The translations under genes were made by a program, and so were the position numbers. A DNA stretch of 5,626 nt, taken from an uncultured Rhodoferax sp. Lineage in GTDB: Bacteria > Pseudomonadota > Gammaproteobacteria > Burkholderiales > Burkholderiaceae_C. This document shows positions 1 through 5,104 of the stretch, in pieces. The notes beneath the pieces are model-generated. The model searched no databases. It saw only the letters and a list, made by a program, of their open reading frames with translations, and had not been told where the DNA came from. Positions within the stretch are counted from its first letter, which is position 1; the number at the start of each line of letters is the position of its first letter. The stretch is from the NCBI GenBank assembly GCA_936943465.1, contig CAKZJN010000524.1, positions 1-5,626 of the forward strand. Reading direction: 5' to 3'.

Positions 1-1034
1 ACCCGCCACTGCGCGGCATTCAATTCGTCGGGAATGACCAGTTGTGTGTCCAGATCCAGGTCGCGCATTTCCAGCGGCAGCTTGTTCTGGCTGAGCGTCA
101 GGCGGTCGGGCACGGAGCCGCGCTGAAAGTCGTCGGAGACGATGCCGTAGCGCCCCTTGGCCATCACCAGTAGCGCGTGATCACCCGGGTCGAGCCGCTT
201 TTGCAAGTAATCCCAGGTGGCTGCGGGCAGCAGGTTGCGACCGACCGTGGGCACGTTCAGGTGGGCGAAGTACAGGTCCACAAACGGGGCGTCGGGGTCG
301 CGCCGGGTTTCATCGTCCAGCCCCTCGACGGCGGTGCCCTTGAATGCAGCCTCCACCTCCGAGTTCTTGTAGGTCTTGCGCGTGACGAGGCCGGCGCGCA
401 GCAAGCCCTTCCAGTCCCGTGGCTCGTAAACCTCGGTGCGGATACGGGCGATCAGGTCGGGGTCGGTGCCCTCGCTGTAGCCCATCTTGGCGCGCGCCAC
501 CTTGAGGGATGCTGCCAGCAGGCTCTGGTTCAGAATGCGCACCGAGGCAGTGGCCTTGGCCACGCCGTCAATATAGACATTGGCGCTGTTGGCCTTGCTG
601 GACTGCGTTTGGCCCAGGCCGATCTTGATGCTTTGATTGAGCGACAGGTTTTTGTACTGCTCGACAAACTTGAACAGTGGCTGTGGCCCCAGGCCATCCA
701 GAAACACCGGCTCGTGCTGGCTGAGCACCTTCACATCCATGAACTTGCCGTCTTTGTCCAGCGCCACCAGCAGGTTAAACGGCGTGCCGGAAAAGCCGGG
801 AATGGCGGCAAAGTCGATCGACTCGAAAGCATAGGCCACCACCGTCGTGCTGGTAAGGTCCTGGCCGTAAATGGGCCACACCGGCAGGTCGCGCTCTTTT
901 TCGCCCACCACCAGCGGGGCCGGAAAGGCCTGCGCCATGGTTTCTTTGGTCATGACGCCAGCTTGCGACAGACCGGCGACCGCCAACAGGCACAGGGTTA
1001 GCACCCTGCGTACCCACGGAATAATTTGGCTCAC
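1..1034 (-). CDS. NosR/NirI-like protein with periplasmic FMN-binding-type N-terminal region (partial, C-terminus outside window)
   Basis: Only the first 344 codons are in the window, and the frame runs open off the left edge. I chose the GTG at 1034 because it lies 12 bp after the permease stop and opens a convincing signal peptide: Arg-Arg at residues 9-10, a hydrophobic stretch 11-21, and a likely cut after LSQA near residue 25. The mature part has the pattern of the NosR/NirI periplasmic region (FPAPLVVGEKERDLPVWPIY at 37-56, IPGFSGTPF at 78-86). In known members this region is followed by membrane helices and 4Fe-4S motifs and serves electron transfer to periplasmic or membrane enzymes; that part is not visible here. 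Where flavinylated relatives carry S/T-G-A-T, this protein has A-K-A-T at 159-162, so covalent FMN is uncertain. Relatives occur beside PQQ-alcohol dehydrogenase genes as well as nos clusters, and the neighbours here favour the former. Family call is from memory of sequence patterns. Confidence 0.78.
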   Translation of the reverse strand, partial: MSQIIPWVRRVLTLCLLAVAGLSQAGVMTKETMAQAFPAPLVVGEKERDLPVWPIYGQDLTSTTVVAYAFESIDFAAIPGFSGTPFNLLVALDKDGKFMDVKVLSQHEPVFLDGLGPQPLFKFVEQYKNLSLNQSIKIGLGQTQSSKANSANVYIDGVAKATASVRILNQSLLAASLKVARAKMGYSEGTDPDLIARIRTEVYEPRDWKGLLRAGLVTRKTYKNSEVEAAFKGTAVEGLDDETRRDPDAPFVDLYFAHLNVPTVGRNLLPAATWDYLQKRLDPGDHALLVMAKGRYGIVSDDFQRGSVPDRLTLSQNKLPLEMRDLDLDTQLVIPDELNAAQWR

Positions 1035-1046
1035 CGTGCCGCCCGT

Positions 1047-1859
1047 TCAGGCACGCTGCCGGGTCCAGCCCCGCTGCGGGTCGTATCCCCGCAGCGCCAA
1101 GCCGAAGAACACCGCTCCTCCCACCAGCACCACGGCCAGCGCCTGCGCGTTGAACTGCCCCTGCAGGGCAAAGCGGATCAGTTCCACCACGTAGGTAAAC
1201 GGATTGAGCTGCGCCATCTGCACCAACCACAGGGCACCGGACTCCTCCACTTTCCACAGTGGATACAGCGCCGTGCTGATGAAAAACATCGGGAAAATCA
1301 CGAAGTTCATGGTGCCGGCAAAGTTTTCGAGTTGCTTGATGTAGACCGACAACATCAGCCCCAGCGCGGCCAGCGTGGTGGCACCCAGTGCCATGACCGG
1401 AATCGCCAGCAGCCAGTTGGCCAGGTCGGCCTCGACCCCAAAGGCAAAAGCGATCAGCAGAAAGACCAGCATTTGCAACAGCGACAAAGTGGTGGATGCC
1501 ACCAGCTTGAAGCCCAACAGCCAGCCGCGTGGCAGCGGCGCGGTAAGCAGCAGGCGCATGACGCCCATCTCGCGGTCATAAACCATGGACAGCGAACTCT
1601 GCATGCCGTTGAACAGCGCAATCATGCCCAGCAGGCCCGGCAGCATGTAGACCTTGTATTCCACATAGGTCTCGTACGGGGGAATGATGGCCACGCCGAA
1701 CACGTTGTGAAAACCTGCCGAAAACACCACGAACCAGAGCAGCGGCCTGACCAGACTGGAGGCCAGTCGCGAAGGTTGGCGCAAGAACTTCAGCAGCTCA
1801 CGGCCGACCACGGCACGCAGCGCCCGCGCCAGGTGTGCCATCAGGGACGGTTGCGACAT
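1047..1859 (-). CDS. ABC-2 type permease, PedC-like, PQQ-dependent alcohol dehydrogenase-associated
   Basis: A 270-residue inner-membrane ABC-2 permease. Likely membrane segments lie near residues 34-54, 71-90, 118-140, 148-172, 182-202 and 240-257, the usual six-helix layout and length. The conserved cytoplasmic segment YDREMGVMRLLLTAPLPRGW (94-113) and the C-terminal LNPFTYVVELIR (218-229) are hallmarks of the family. It most resembles the PedC-type permeases found with PQQ-dependent alcohol oxidation; the transported substrate is unknown. The ATG at 1859 has a strong ribosome site (AGGAG at 1865-1869, 5 bp spacing) and lies inside the last 19 bp of the substrate-binding gene, so the two are probably translationally coupled. 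An ATP-binding subunit would be needed for transport, but none is encoded between these genes or elsewhere in the window. The general class is very secure, the PedC subfamily likely. Confidence 0.88.
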   Translation of the reverse strand: MSQPSLMAHLARALRAVVGRELLKFLRQPSRLASSLVRPLLWFVVFSAGFHNVFGVAIIPPYETYVEYKVYMLPGLLGMIALFNGMQSSLSMVYDREMGVMRLLLTAPLPRGWLLGFKLVASTTLSLLQMLVFLLIAFAFGVEADLANWLLAIPVMALGATTLAALGLMLSVYIKQLENFAGTMNFVIFPMFFISTALYPLWKVEESGALWLVQMAQLNPFTYVVELIRFALQGQFNAQALAVVLVGGAVFFGLALRGYDPQRGWTRQRA

Positions 1860-3028
1860 GGGCTCTCCTTTTCATCGACACCCAGGGTGTCCAGCACATC
1901 GGTGGGATGCATCACACCATCGAATGGCGCGCTGGCGGCCACCCCATCGGCATGGCCGAGAAAGATCGGCTGACGCAACTGCCCGTCCCAGGTCCGGAAT
2001 GACAGGCGCGGGCCCTTGAACCCATCCAGAAACACCTGCCCGCCACGCAAAGCCTTCAAGTGCTCAGAAGCGGAACCCTTGGGGTTATCAGACAAGGCCG
2101 CCACCACCGCCTTGACGGCGATCCAGGCAGCCCAGTCCTGCCCGGTCATGGGCCGCTTGGCCGAACGCACAAAACGCCGGGAGAGTTGCGGACCACCGTT
2201 CAGGTCCCAGTGTGGATGCCAGGCCAGTGGCGTCAGTCCGTTGGCGCCCACCACCGGGCGCGGCCACTGCGTGTTGTAGGGCAAGCCGCGGGCAAACTCA
2301 CCGTCGCTGTCCACCGCTACCACCACATCGTGGTTCTTGTCGTTGGTGAGCAGTCGCACGTTGCTGAGTTCGCGCTCACGCGGATCGCTGGACAGCTTGA
2401 AGCCGGTGGACTTGCCGATCTTGACGCCGTAGCGCTTGGCTGCGCGGGTAAAGGCGTCGAGTTGCTGCTTGTCCTGCGCGCGCGGTCCGTAAAGCACCAG
2501 CGCCTGCGACCAGGAGCGTGCCGCCAGGTACTGGGCCACCGCATCGGCGCGCATGGCTTCGCTGGGGTAGGTGTGCAGCAGGTTGGCGCTACAAGCCGTT
2601 CCGCGCAACGCATCCGAGGCGGAGCCGATGTTGAACAGCACCGCCGGGCCGAGGGCCGCCGTCGCTCCGGCCACCACCGACTGAAGCTCGGCTTCGGGCA
2701 AGTCCAGCAACACATACGAAACCTTGGCCGCCTTGATCTGGGCCATCGCTTTGGGCAGGTCTGCGGCCGACGCCGCCGCAAAGCTCTTGACCACCAGCTT
2801 GTGGCCCAAAGCTTCCAGCTCGGGTGCCGACTCTTCCGCCGCCAGCGCGGCGCCTGCCAGCGGGCGCCCGCCGGGGTGGCCCGGGTATTGGTACTCCAGC
2901 ACACGCGGCTGGTAGCGGGCATCGTCTTCCAGCCCCAGCACGCCCACCGTCAAGGTAGCGGCCACGGCAAACGGGTGTACGCAGGCAAGGCCTATTGCCC
3001 ACCCGATCGCAAAGCGCAGATGTGTCAA
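1841..3028 (-). CDS. Periplasmic substrate-binding protein of PQQ-dependent alcohol dehydrogenase-associated ABC system
   Basis: A 395-residue exported protein with a signal peptide (residues 1-24, cut near AVAA/TLTVG) followed by a type I periplasmic-binding fold resembling branched-chain amino acid receptors. Recognisable pieces are VGVLGLEDDARYQPR at 28-42, the first Rossmann-like half to about 150 (VSYVLLDLPE 103-112, VLFNIGSASDALRG 130-143), a second half starting at ALVLYGP 176-182, and the C-terminal DVLDTLGVD (377-385). These match the PQQ-alcohol dehydrogenase-linked ABC binding proteins; the ligand is unknown. The start is a TTG at 3028: it gives a complete signal peptide and has GGAG 9 bp upstream, with no better in-frame ATG. 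It is the first gene of the minus-strand operon, about 54 bp downstream of the predicted sigma-54 start. Cys16 lies in the signal region, but GLAC is not a good lipobox, so a soluble periplasmic protein is more likely than a lipoprotein. Confidence 0.85.
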   Translation of the reverse strand: MTHLRFAIGWAIGLACVHPFAVAATLTVGVLGLEDDARYQPRVLEYQYPGHPGGRPLAGAALAAEESAPELEALGHKLVVKSFAAASAADLPKAMAQIKAAKVSYVLLDLPEAELQSVVAGATAALGPAVLFNIGSASDALRGTACSANLLHTYPSEAMRADAVAQYLAARSWSQALVLYGPRAQDKQQLDAFTRAAKRYGVKIGKSTGFKLSSDPRERELSNVRLLTNDKNHDVVVAVDSDGEFARGLPYNTQWPRPVVGANGLTPLAWHPHWDLNGGPQLSRRFVRSAKRPMTGQDWAAWIAVKAVVAALSDNPKGSASEHLKALRGGQVFLDGFKGPRLSFRTWDGQLRQPIFLGHADGVAASAPFDGVMHPTDVLDTLGVDEKESPCRNRP

Positions 3029-3056
3029 AACTGTAGTCTCCGTCTCTTGTGGTTAT

Positions 3057-3083
3057 GCAGGCGCTTCAAAATGTGACACCTGC
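3057..3083 (-). promoter_or_regulatory. Possible leader stem-loop in the 5' untranslated RNA of the ABC operon
   Basis: Read on the minus strand, GCAGGTG (3083-3077) can pair with CGCCTGC (3063-3057). This gives a 7 bp RNA stem with one G-U pair and a 13-base loop. It begins almost exactly at the transcription start predicted from the sigma-54 promoter (about 3082), so it would cap the 5' end of the mRNA. The same stretch contains an overlapping short DNA palindrome, ACACC-TGC-GGTGT at 3076-3088, which could instead be a repressor site. Neither role is proven, and a stem of this size can arise by chance. Confidence 0.3.
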
Positions 3084-3093
3084 GGTGTAATCC

Positions 3094-3109
3094 GCAATTT
3101 TGGTGCCAA
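3094..3109 (-). promoter_or_regulatory. Sigma-54 (RpoN) promoter, -24/-12 elements, for the substrate-binding/permease/NosR-like operon
   Basis: Read on the minus strand this is TTGGCACC-AAAA-TTGC. It matches the sigma-54 consensus YTGGCACG-N4-TTGCW at all but one of the fixed positions within the 16 bases; the base after TTGC is G rather than A/T. The diagnostic GG and GC are separated by exactly 10 bp. With GC at -13/-12, transcription would start near 3082, leaving a leader of about 54 bases before the TTG start codon. Sigma-54 promoters require an enhancer-binding activator, which fits substrate-induced control of alcohol oxidation. The activator is not in the window. Confidence 0.72.
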
Positions 3110-3133
3110 CCGAAGCTACTTTCGCTTGGCACC
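3102..3133. repeat. Inverted repeat (8 bp arms plus inner 4 bp) overlapping the sigma-54 -24 element
   Basis: GGTGCCAA (3102-3109) is a perfect inverted copy of TTGGCACC (3126-3133). Inside these, after one mismatch, CGAA (3111-3114) pairs with TTCG (3121-3124). The left arm is the -24 box of the minus-strand sigma-54 promoter, so the right arm offers a second -24-like box on the plus strand. That copy has no -12 box: the GC position reads GG. No T-run follows on either strand, so it is not a typical terminator. It could be a regulator-binding site or a relic of a divergent promoter. Confidence 0.6.
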
Positions 3134-3217
3134 TTAACCGGATTCGAAGCATAGTCGCCCAAGCGATGCCGACGCTGCCCTCACGCGCCATCCCGAATTT
3201 CCATATCCCGCAGAAGC

Positions 3218-3236
3218 ACTGGAAAGGCCTTCCAGT
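3218..3236. promoter_or_regulatory. Palindrome, candidate upstream activator sequence for the sigma-54 promoter
   Basis: ACTGGAA (3218-3224) and TTCCAGT (3230-3236) form a perfect 7 bp inverted repeat around a 5 bp centre, AGGCC. Its centre lies about 145 bp upstream of the predicted sigma-54 start, inside the 80-200 bp range usual for enhancer-binding proteins. The palindrome is directly visible; the activator role is inferred from position only. I do not recognise the motif as the site of a named regulator. Confidence 0.4.
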
Positions 3237-3419
3237 CCCGCTGTTTCGTAACGCACTTTCTTGCTCAAGATCAAACTTTTGTGACGCCTGGCAGCGGCAC
3301 CCCAGCGGCGGTGGATACGGCAGGGACGCGCAGTGCTATGCTGTTTGCGACGGTGTTGCAAAGCTTGCCAACCGGTAAAAAGAGCAACACTTCATCTGGC
3401 AGTTGCCTGGAACTTTGTT

Positions 3420-3425
3420 AAGGAG
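3420..3425 (+). promoter_or_regulatory. Ribosome binding site that decides the hpf start
   Basis: AAGGAG lies 7 bp before the ATG at 3433 but only 1 bp before the in-frame ATG at 3427. The 3433 ATG is therefore the real start. This also gives the N-terminus MKLTISGHH usual for the family. Confidence 0.85.
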
Positions 3426-3432
3426 AATGAAA

Positions 3433-3765
3433 ATGAAATTGACTATCAGCGGCCACCATATTGAAGTTACCGACGCTCTGAAGTCGTATGTCACAGGCAA
3501 GCTGGACAAGATCGTGAATCACTTTGACGACGTGGTGGACACCAAGGTCACCCTGTCGGTCGAAAAGCACAAGGAAAAAGACGGCAAGCACGCCGAGTGC
3601 ACCTTGCACCTCAAGGGCACCGACCTGTTTGCTGAATCGTCCAACGTCGATTTGTACGTGGCGATTGACGAAATGACGTCCAAACTGGAGCGTCAGGTCA
3701 TGCGCCACAAGGAAAAAATGCAGGATCACGCCAAGGACGCGCCCAAGCGCGCCCCGGTGCTCTGA
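3433..3765 (+). CDS. hpf: Ribosome hibernation-promoting factor, short form (HPF/RaiA/YfiA family)
   Basis: A 110-residue cytoplasmic protein that covers the whole short HPF/RaiA family. Members bind the 30S subunit in the decoding region and silence ribosomes in stationary phase, promoting dimers or protecting 70S particles. Visible family pattern: MKLTISGHHIEVTDALKSYV (1-20), the K-rich stretch LSVEKHKEKDGKHAECTLHL (41-60), GTDLFAESS (62-70), and DLYVAIDEMTSKLERQVMRHKEK (73-95), which supplies the second helix and its basic end. There is no C-terminal dimerisation domain as in long HPF, so it is the short type. The next gene starts 23 bp downstream on the same strand. In many proteobacteria hpf sits beside rpoN or ptsN; here its neighbours are an acidic protein and a ferredoxin, so it might be a second copy. 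Confidence 0.95.
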   Translation: MKLTISGHHIEVTDALKSYVTGKLDKIVNHFDDVVDTKVTLSVEKHKEKDGKHAECTLHLKGTDLFAESSNVDLYVAIDEMTSKLERQVMRHKEKMQDHAKDAPKRAPVL

Positions 3766-3788
3766 CCCACATTACCAAGGGGAAAGAC

Positions 3789-4106
3789 ATGACCACGACC
3801 CAGACTTTTCAGGAGGCACTGAAGGCCATTGAAGCCGAGGGCATTACCGAGGTCGAGATGGGGCAAGTGGTTCTCCGTGGAGATGGTTACCACTGGCAGG
3901 CGGCCGACGGCAAGCACGAGTTCGGCCCGTTTGCCACCATGGAGGAAGCGCTTGCAGAAATGCAGGCGGCCAGTTCGGAAGACGACGCGGAACCCGGTGA
4001 ATCGCTGGAGGAAGCCGAAGACGAACTCGGCATTGCCGACTGGATTGACCCCGACACCGGCGAGCCGGCAGAAGGGTTGTCCACACCGCGCTTGCATGAC
4101 GAGTAA
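3789..4106 (+). CDS. Highly acidic 105-residue protein of unknown function
   Basis: I do not recognise a named family. The ATG at 3789 has a good ribosome site (AGGGGA at 3778-3783, 5 bp spacing). Residues 1-60 look folded: a predicted helix (TFQEALKAIEAEG, 6-18), two or three short strands (VEMGQVVLRGDGYHWQAADG, 22-41), then HEFGPFATMEEALAEMQ (43-59), a strand-turn-helix seen in various small uncharacterised proteins. Residues 64-105 are very acidic and probably flexible, with 17 Asp/Glu and one Arg, ending in ADWIDPDTGEPAEG and a short tail. Overall there are about 28 acidic against 4 Lys/Arg residues. No signal peptide, membrane segment or cysteine is visible, so it is probably cytoplasmic. 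It lies 23 bp after hpf and overlaps the ferredoxin by 11 bp, so the three are likely one operon. A partner or chaperone role for the ferredoxin, or nucleic-acid mimicry, would be guesswork. Confidence 0.85.
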   Translation: MTTTQTFQEALKAIEAEGITEVEMGQVVLRGDGYHWQAADGKHEFGPFATMEEALAEMQAASSEDDAEPGESLEEAEDELGIADWIDPDTGEPAEGLSTPRLHDE

Positions 4107-4386
4107 CTCGCAGCCCGTCTGGTACACCGCAACCGTCGCTGGCGACGGTTTGCAGGTGGACGCGCCCAGCGACCAGCCCCTGTTGCTGTCACTGGAGATG
4201 GGGGGCGCCAACTGGATGAGTTCGTGCCGCAATGGCACCTGCCGCACCTGCATCGGCAAACTGGCCGAAGGCAGCGTGCGCTACCAGGTGGAGTGGCCCG
4301 GCCTGTCGCGTGAGGAAATGGACGAGGGCTACGCCCTTCCCTGTGTGGCCTACCCCTGCTCCCATGTGGTGATCGAACCCGCCTGA
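4096..4386 (+). CDS. 2Fe-2S plant-type ferredoxin
   Basis: A 96-residue soluble electron carrier. Cysteines 44, 49, 52 and 83 have the plant-type spacing CX4CX2CX30C (SSCRNGTCRTCIG at 42-54, LPCVAYPC at 81-88) that holds a 2Fe-2S cluster; Cys88 is an extra one near the end. The N-terminal part (VWYTATVAGDGLQVDAP) gives the beta-grasp strands, and the size is that of a free-standing ferredoxin rather than a reductase domain. The ATG at 4096 overlaps the end of the preceding gene by 11 bp and has no clear ribosome site of its own, which suggests translation coupled to the acidic protein. In-frame positions just upstream offer no alternative start. Its redox partners are not in the window; the aminotransferase nearby is on the other strand and needs no ferredoxin. 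Confidence 0.93.
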   Translation: MTSNSQPVWYTATVAGDGLQVDAPSDQPLLLSLEMGGANWMSSCRNGTCRTCIGKLAEGSVRYQVEWPGLSREEMDEGYALPCVAYPCSHVVIEPA

Positions 4387-4387
4387 G

Positions 4388-4422
4388 CGGGGCGGCCTTC
4401 TGCAGTCCGGTCAGGCGCCCCG
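4388..4422 (+). terminator. Possible intrinsic terminator between convergent genes
   Basis: CGGGGC, a bulged G, then GCCT (4388-4398) can pair with AGGCGCCCCG (4413-4422), giving a GC-rich stem of 10 bp with one bulge and a 14-base loop. It begins 2 bp after the ferredoxin stop, the right place to end the hpf operon. Only three T residues follow (GTTTGG), so termination may be weak. The right arm lies within the last codons of the convergent gntR gene. On the minus strand no T-run follows. Confidence 0.5.
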
Positions 4423-5079
4423 TTTGGCGTTGCGCCGCAAAAACTGCCCGGCCACAAAAATATCTTTTTCAATCGCCCGCCGCACCCCGGCGCTGTCTCG
4501 CCGTTCCAGTGCGCGCAAGGCGTCGTCATGCGCGTCGTTCAGGCAAGCGGAGGCTTCGGGCGTGTCAAACAACCGGTTGGAAATGGGCCCGGCCTTCAGC
4601 CACAGGTTGTCAATCAGGCTGAAAAGCAGCGGCGAGCCGGCGGCGCGGTACAGCAGCACATGAAAGTCTTCGTTGGCGGCCAGGTAGTCGGTCGGCTGCT
4701 TGTTGTGCAGGGCCTGGTCCATGCGCGCGTTGAGCGTGCGCAGCGTCTGCAAGCCTTCGTCCGTGAGGCGCAGACTGCCGCGCTCGGCCGCCTCACCTTC
4801 AAGCAGCATGCGCATCTGCAGCAAGTCATCAAGTTCCGGCACCGACAGCACCGGCAGCATGACCCCGGCATTGGGCACATTGACCAGCGCACCTTCGGCA
4901 GCCAGCCGTTGCAGGGCCGCGCGCACCGGCATATGGCCCACGCCCAGATCGGCCGCCACGTTGCGGATTTTCAGGCGTTCACCCGGCAAGAACCGGCCCA
5001 CCGTAATCCACTGGCGCAGGGTCTGGTAGACCGCGTCCTGCTGGGTGGTGGTTATCGAAGGGGCTGCTTCCTTTTCCAT
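4411..5079 (-). CDS. GntR-family transcriptional regulator, FCD subfamily (FadR-like)
   Basis: A 222-residue DNA-binding regulator. Residues 15-75 form the GntR winged helix-turn-helix, with the recognition-helix pattern MPVRAALQRLAAEGAL (50-65) and the wing VNVPNAGVMLPVL. Residues 85-210 form the all-helical FCD ligand domain (NEDFHVLLYRAAGSP at 136-150, NDAHDDALRALERRD at 181-195). FCD domains often hold a metal through Asp and three His. Here Asp138, His140 and His184 are present, but the last His position reads Asp206 (EKDI). I prefer the ATG at 5079, 25 bp after the aminotransferase stop, although it lacks a clear ribosome site; a GTG at 5118, overlapping that gene, would add 13 residues of little family character. 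Same-strand placement suggests it regulates the aminotransferase operon, with a small-molecule acid or amino acid as effector. The effector cannot be read from the sequence. Confidence 0.92.
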   Translation of the reverse strand: MEKEAAPSITTTQQDAVYQTLRQWITVGRFLPGERLKIRNVAADLGVGHMPVRAALQRLAAEGALVNVPNAGVMLPVLSVPELDDLLQMRMLLEGEAAERGSLRLTDEGLQTLRTLNARMDQALHNKQPTDYLAANEDFHVLLYRAAGSPLLFSLIDNLWLKAGPISNRLFDTPEASACLNDAHDDALRALERRDSAGVRRAIEKDIFVAGQFLRRNAKRGA

Positions 5080-5104
5080 GGCGGCGGTTATACCCGACGT
5101 AGCT

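Larger units (their letters stand above)
3029..3432. other. Divergent intergenic control region
   Basis: About 400 bp without a convincing gene separates the minus-strand alcohol-oxidation operon from the plus-strand hpf operon. It is visibly richer in A/T than the flanking genes. It contains the sigma-54 promoter, three inverted repeats (listed separately) and the hpf ribosome site. Open frames on either strand here lack ribosome sites and recognisable protein character. I could not find a good sigma-70 promoter for hpf by eye. Confidence 0.75.

Noticed and set aside
177..1001. Long plus-strand open frame opposite the NosR-like gene
   Set aside because: It is the antisense shadow of a recognisable protein in GC-rich DNA: no ribosome site, low-complexity Gln/His/Arg-rich translation with no family pattern.
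1026..1973. Long plus-strand open frame opposite the permease
   Set aside because: Its translation is full of Gln, His and Arg, typical of the reverse of a hydrophobic membrane gene; the minus-strand permease explains the region.
2960..3028. Lipoprotein signal in the substrate-binding protein
   Set aside because: Cys16 is preceded by G-L-A, without Leu at -3, and a standard AVAA cut site follows at residue 24, so ordinary secretion fits better.
2060..3076. Long plus-strand open frame opposite the substrate-binding gene
   Set aside because: It spans the promoter region, has no ribosome site and no protein pattern; the minus-strand frame has a signal peptide and family motifs.
3126..3141. Plus-strand sigma-54 promoter facing hpf
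   Set aside because: The TTGGCACC -24 box is present, but the -12 position reads GG instead of GC with no TTGC, so it is not a working promoter by sequence.
3334..3342. TGCTATGCT as an extended -10 promoter for hpf
   Set aside because: The -10 matches only 4 of 6 positions and the -35 position (about 3314-3319) does not resemble TTGACA; too weak to call.
3100..3378. Open frame in the divergent spacer
   Set aside because: It starts with TTG, lacks a ribosome site, overlaps the palindromes and sigma-54 promoter, and the translation is unremarkable.
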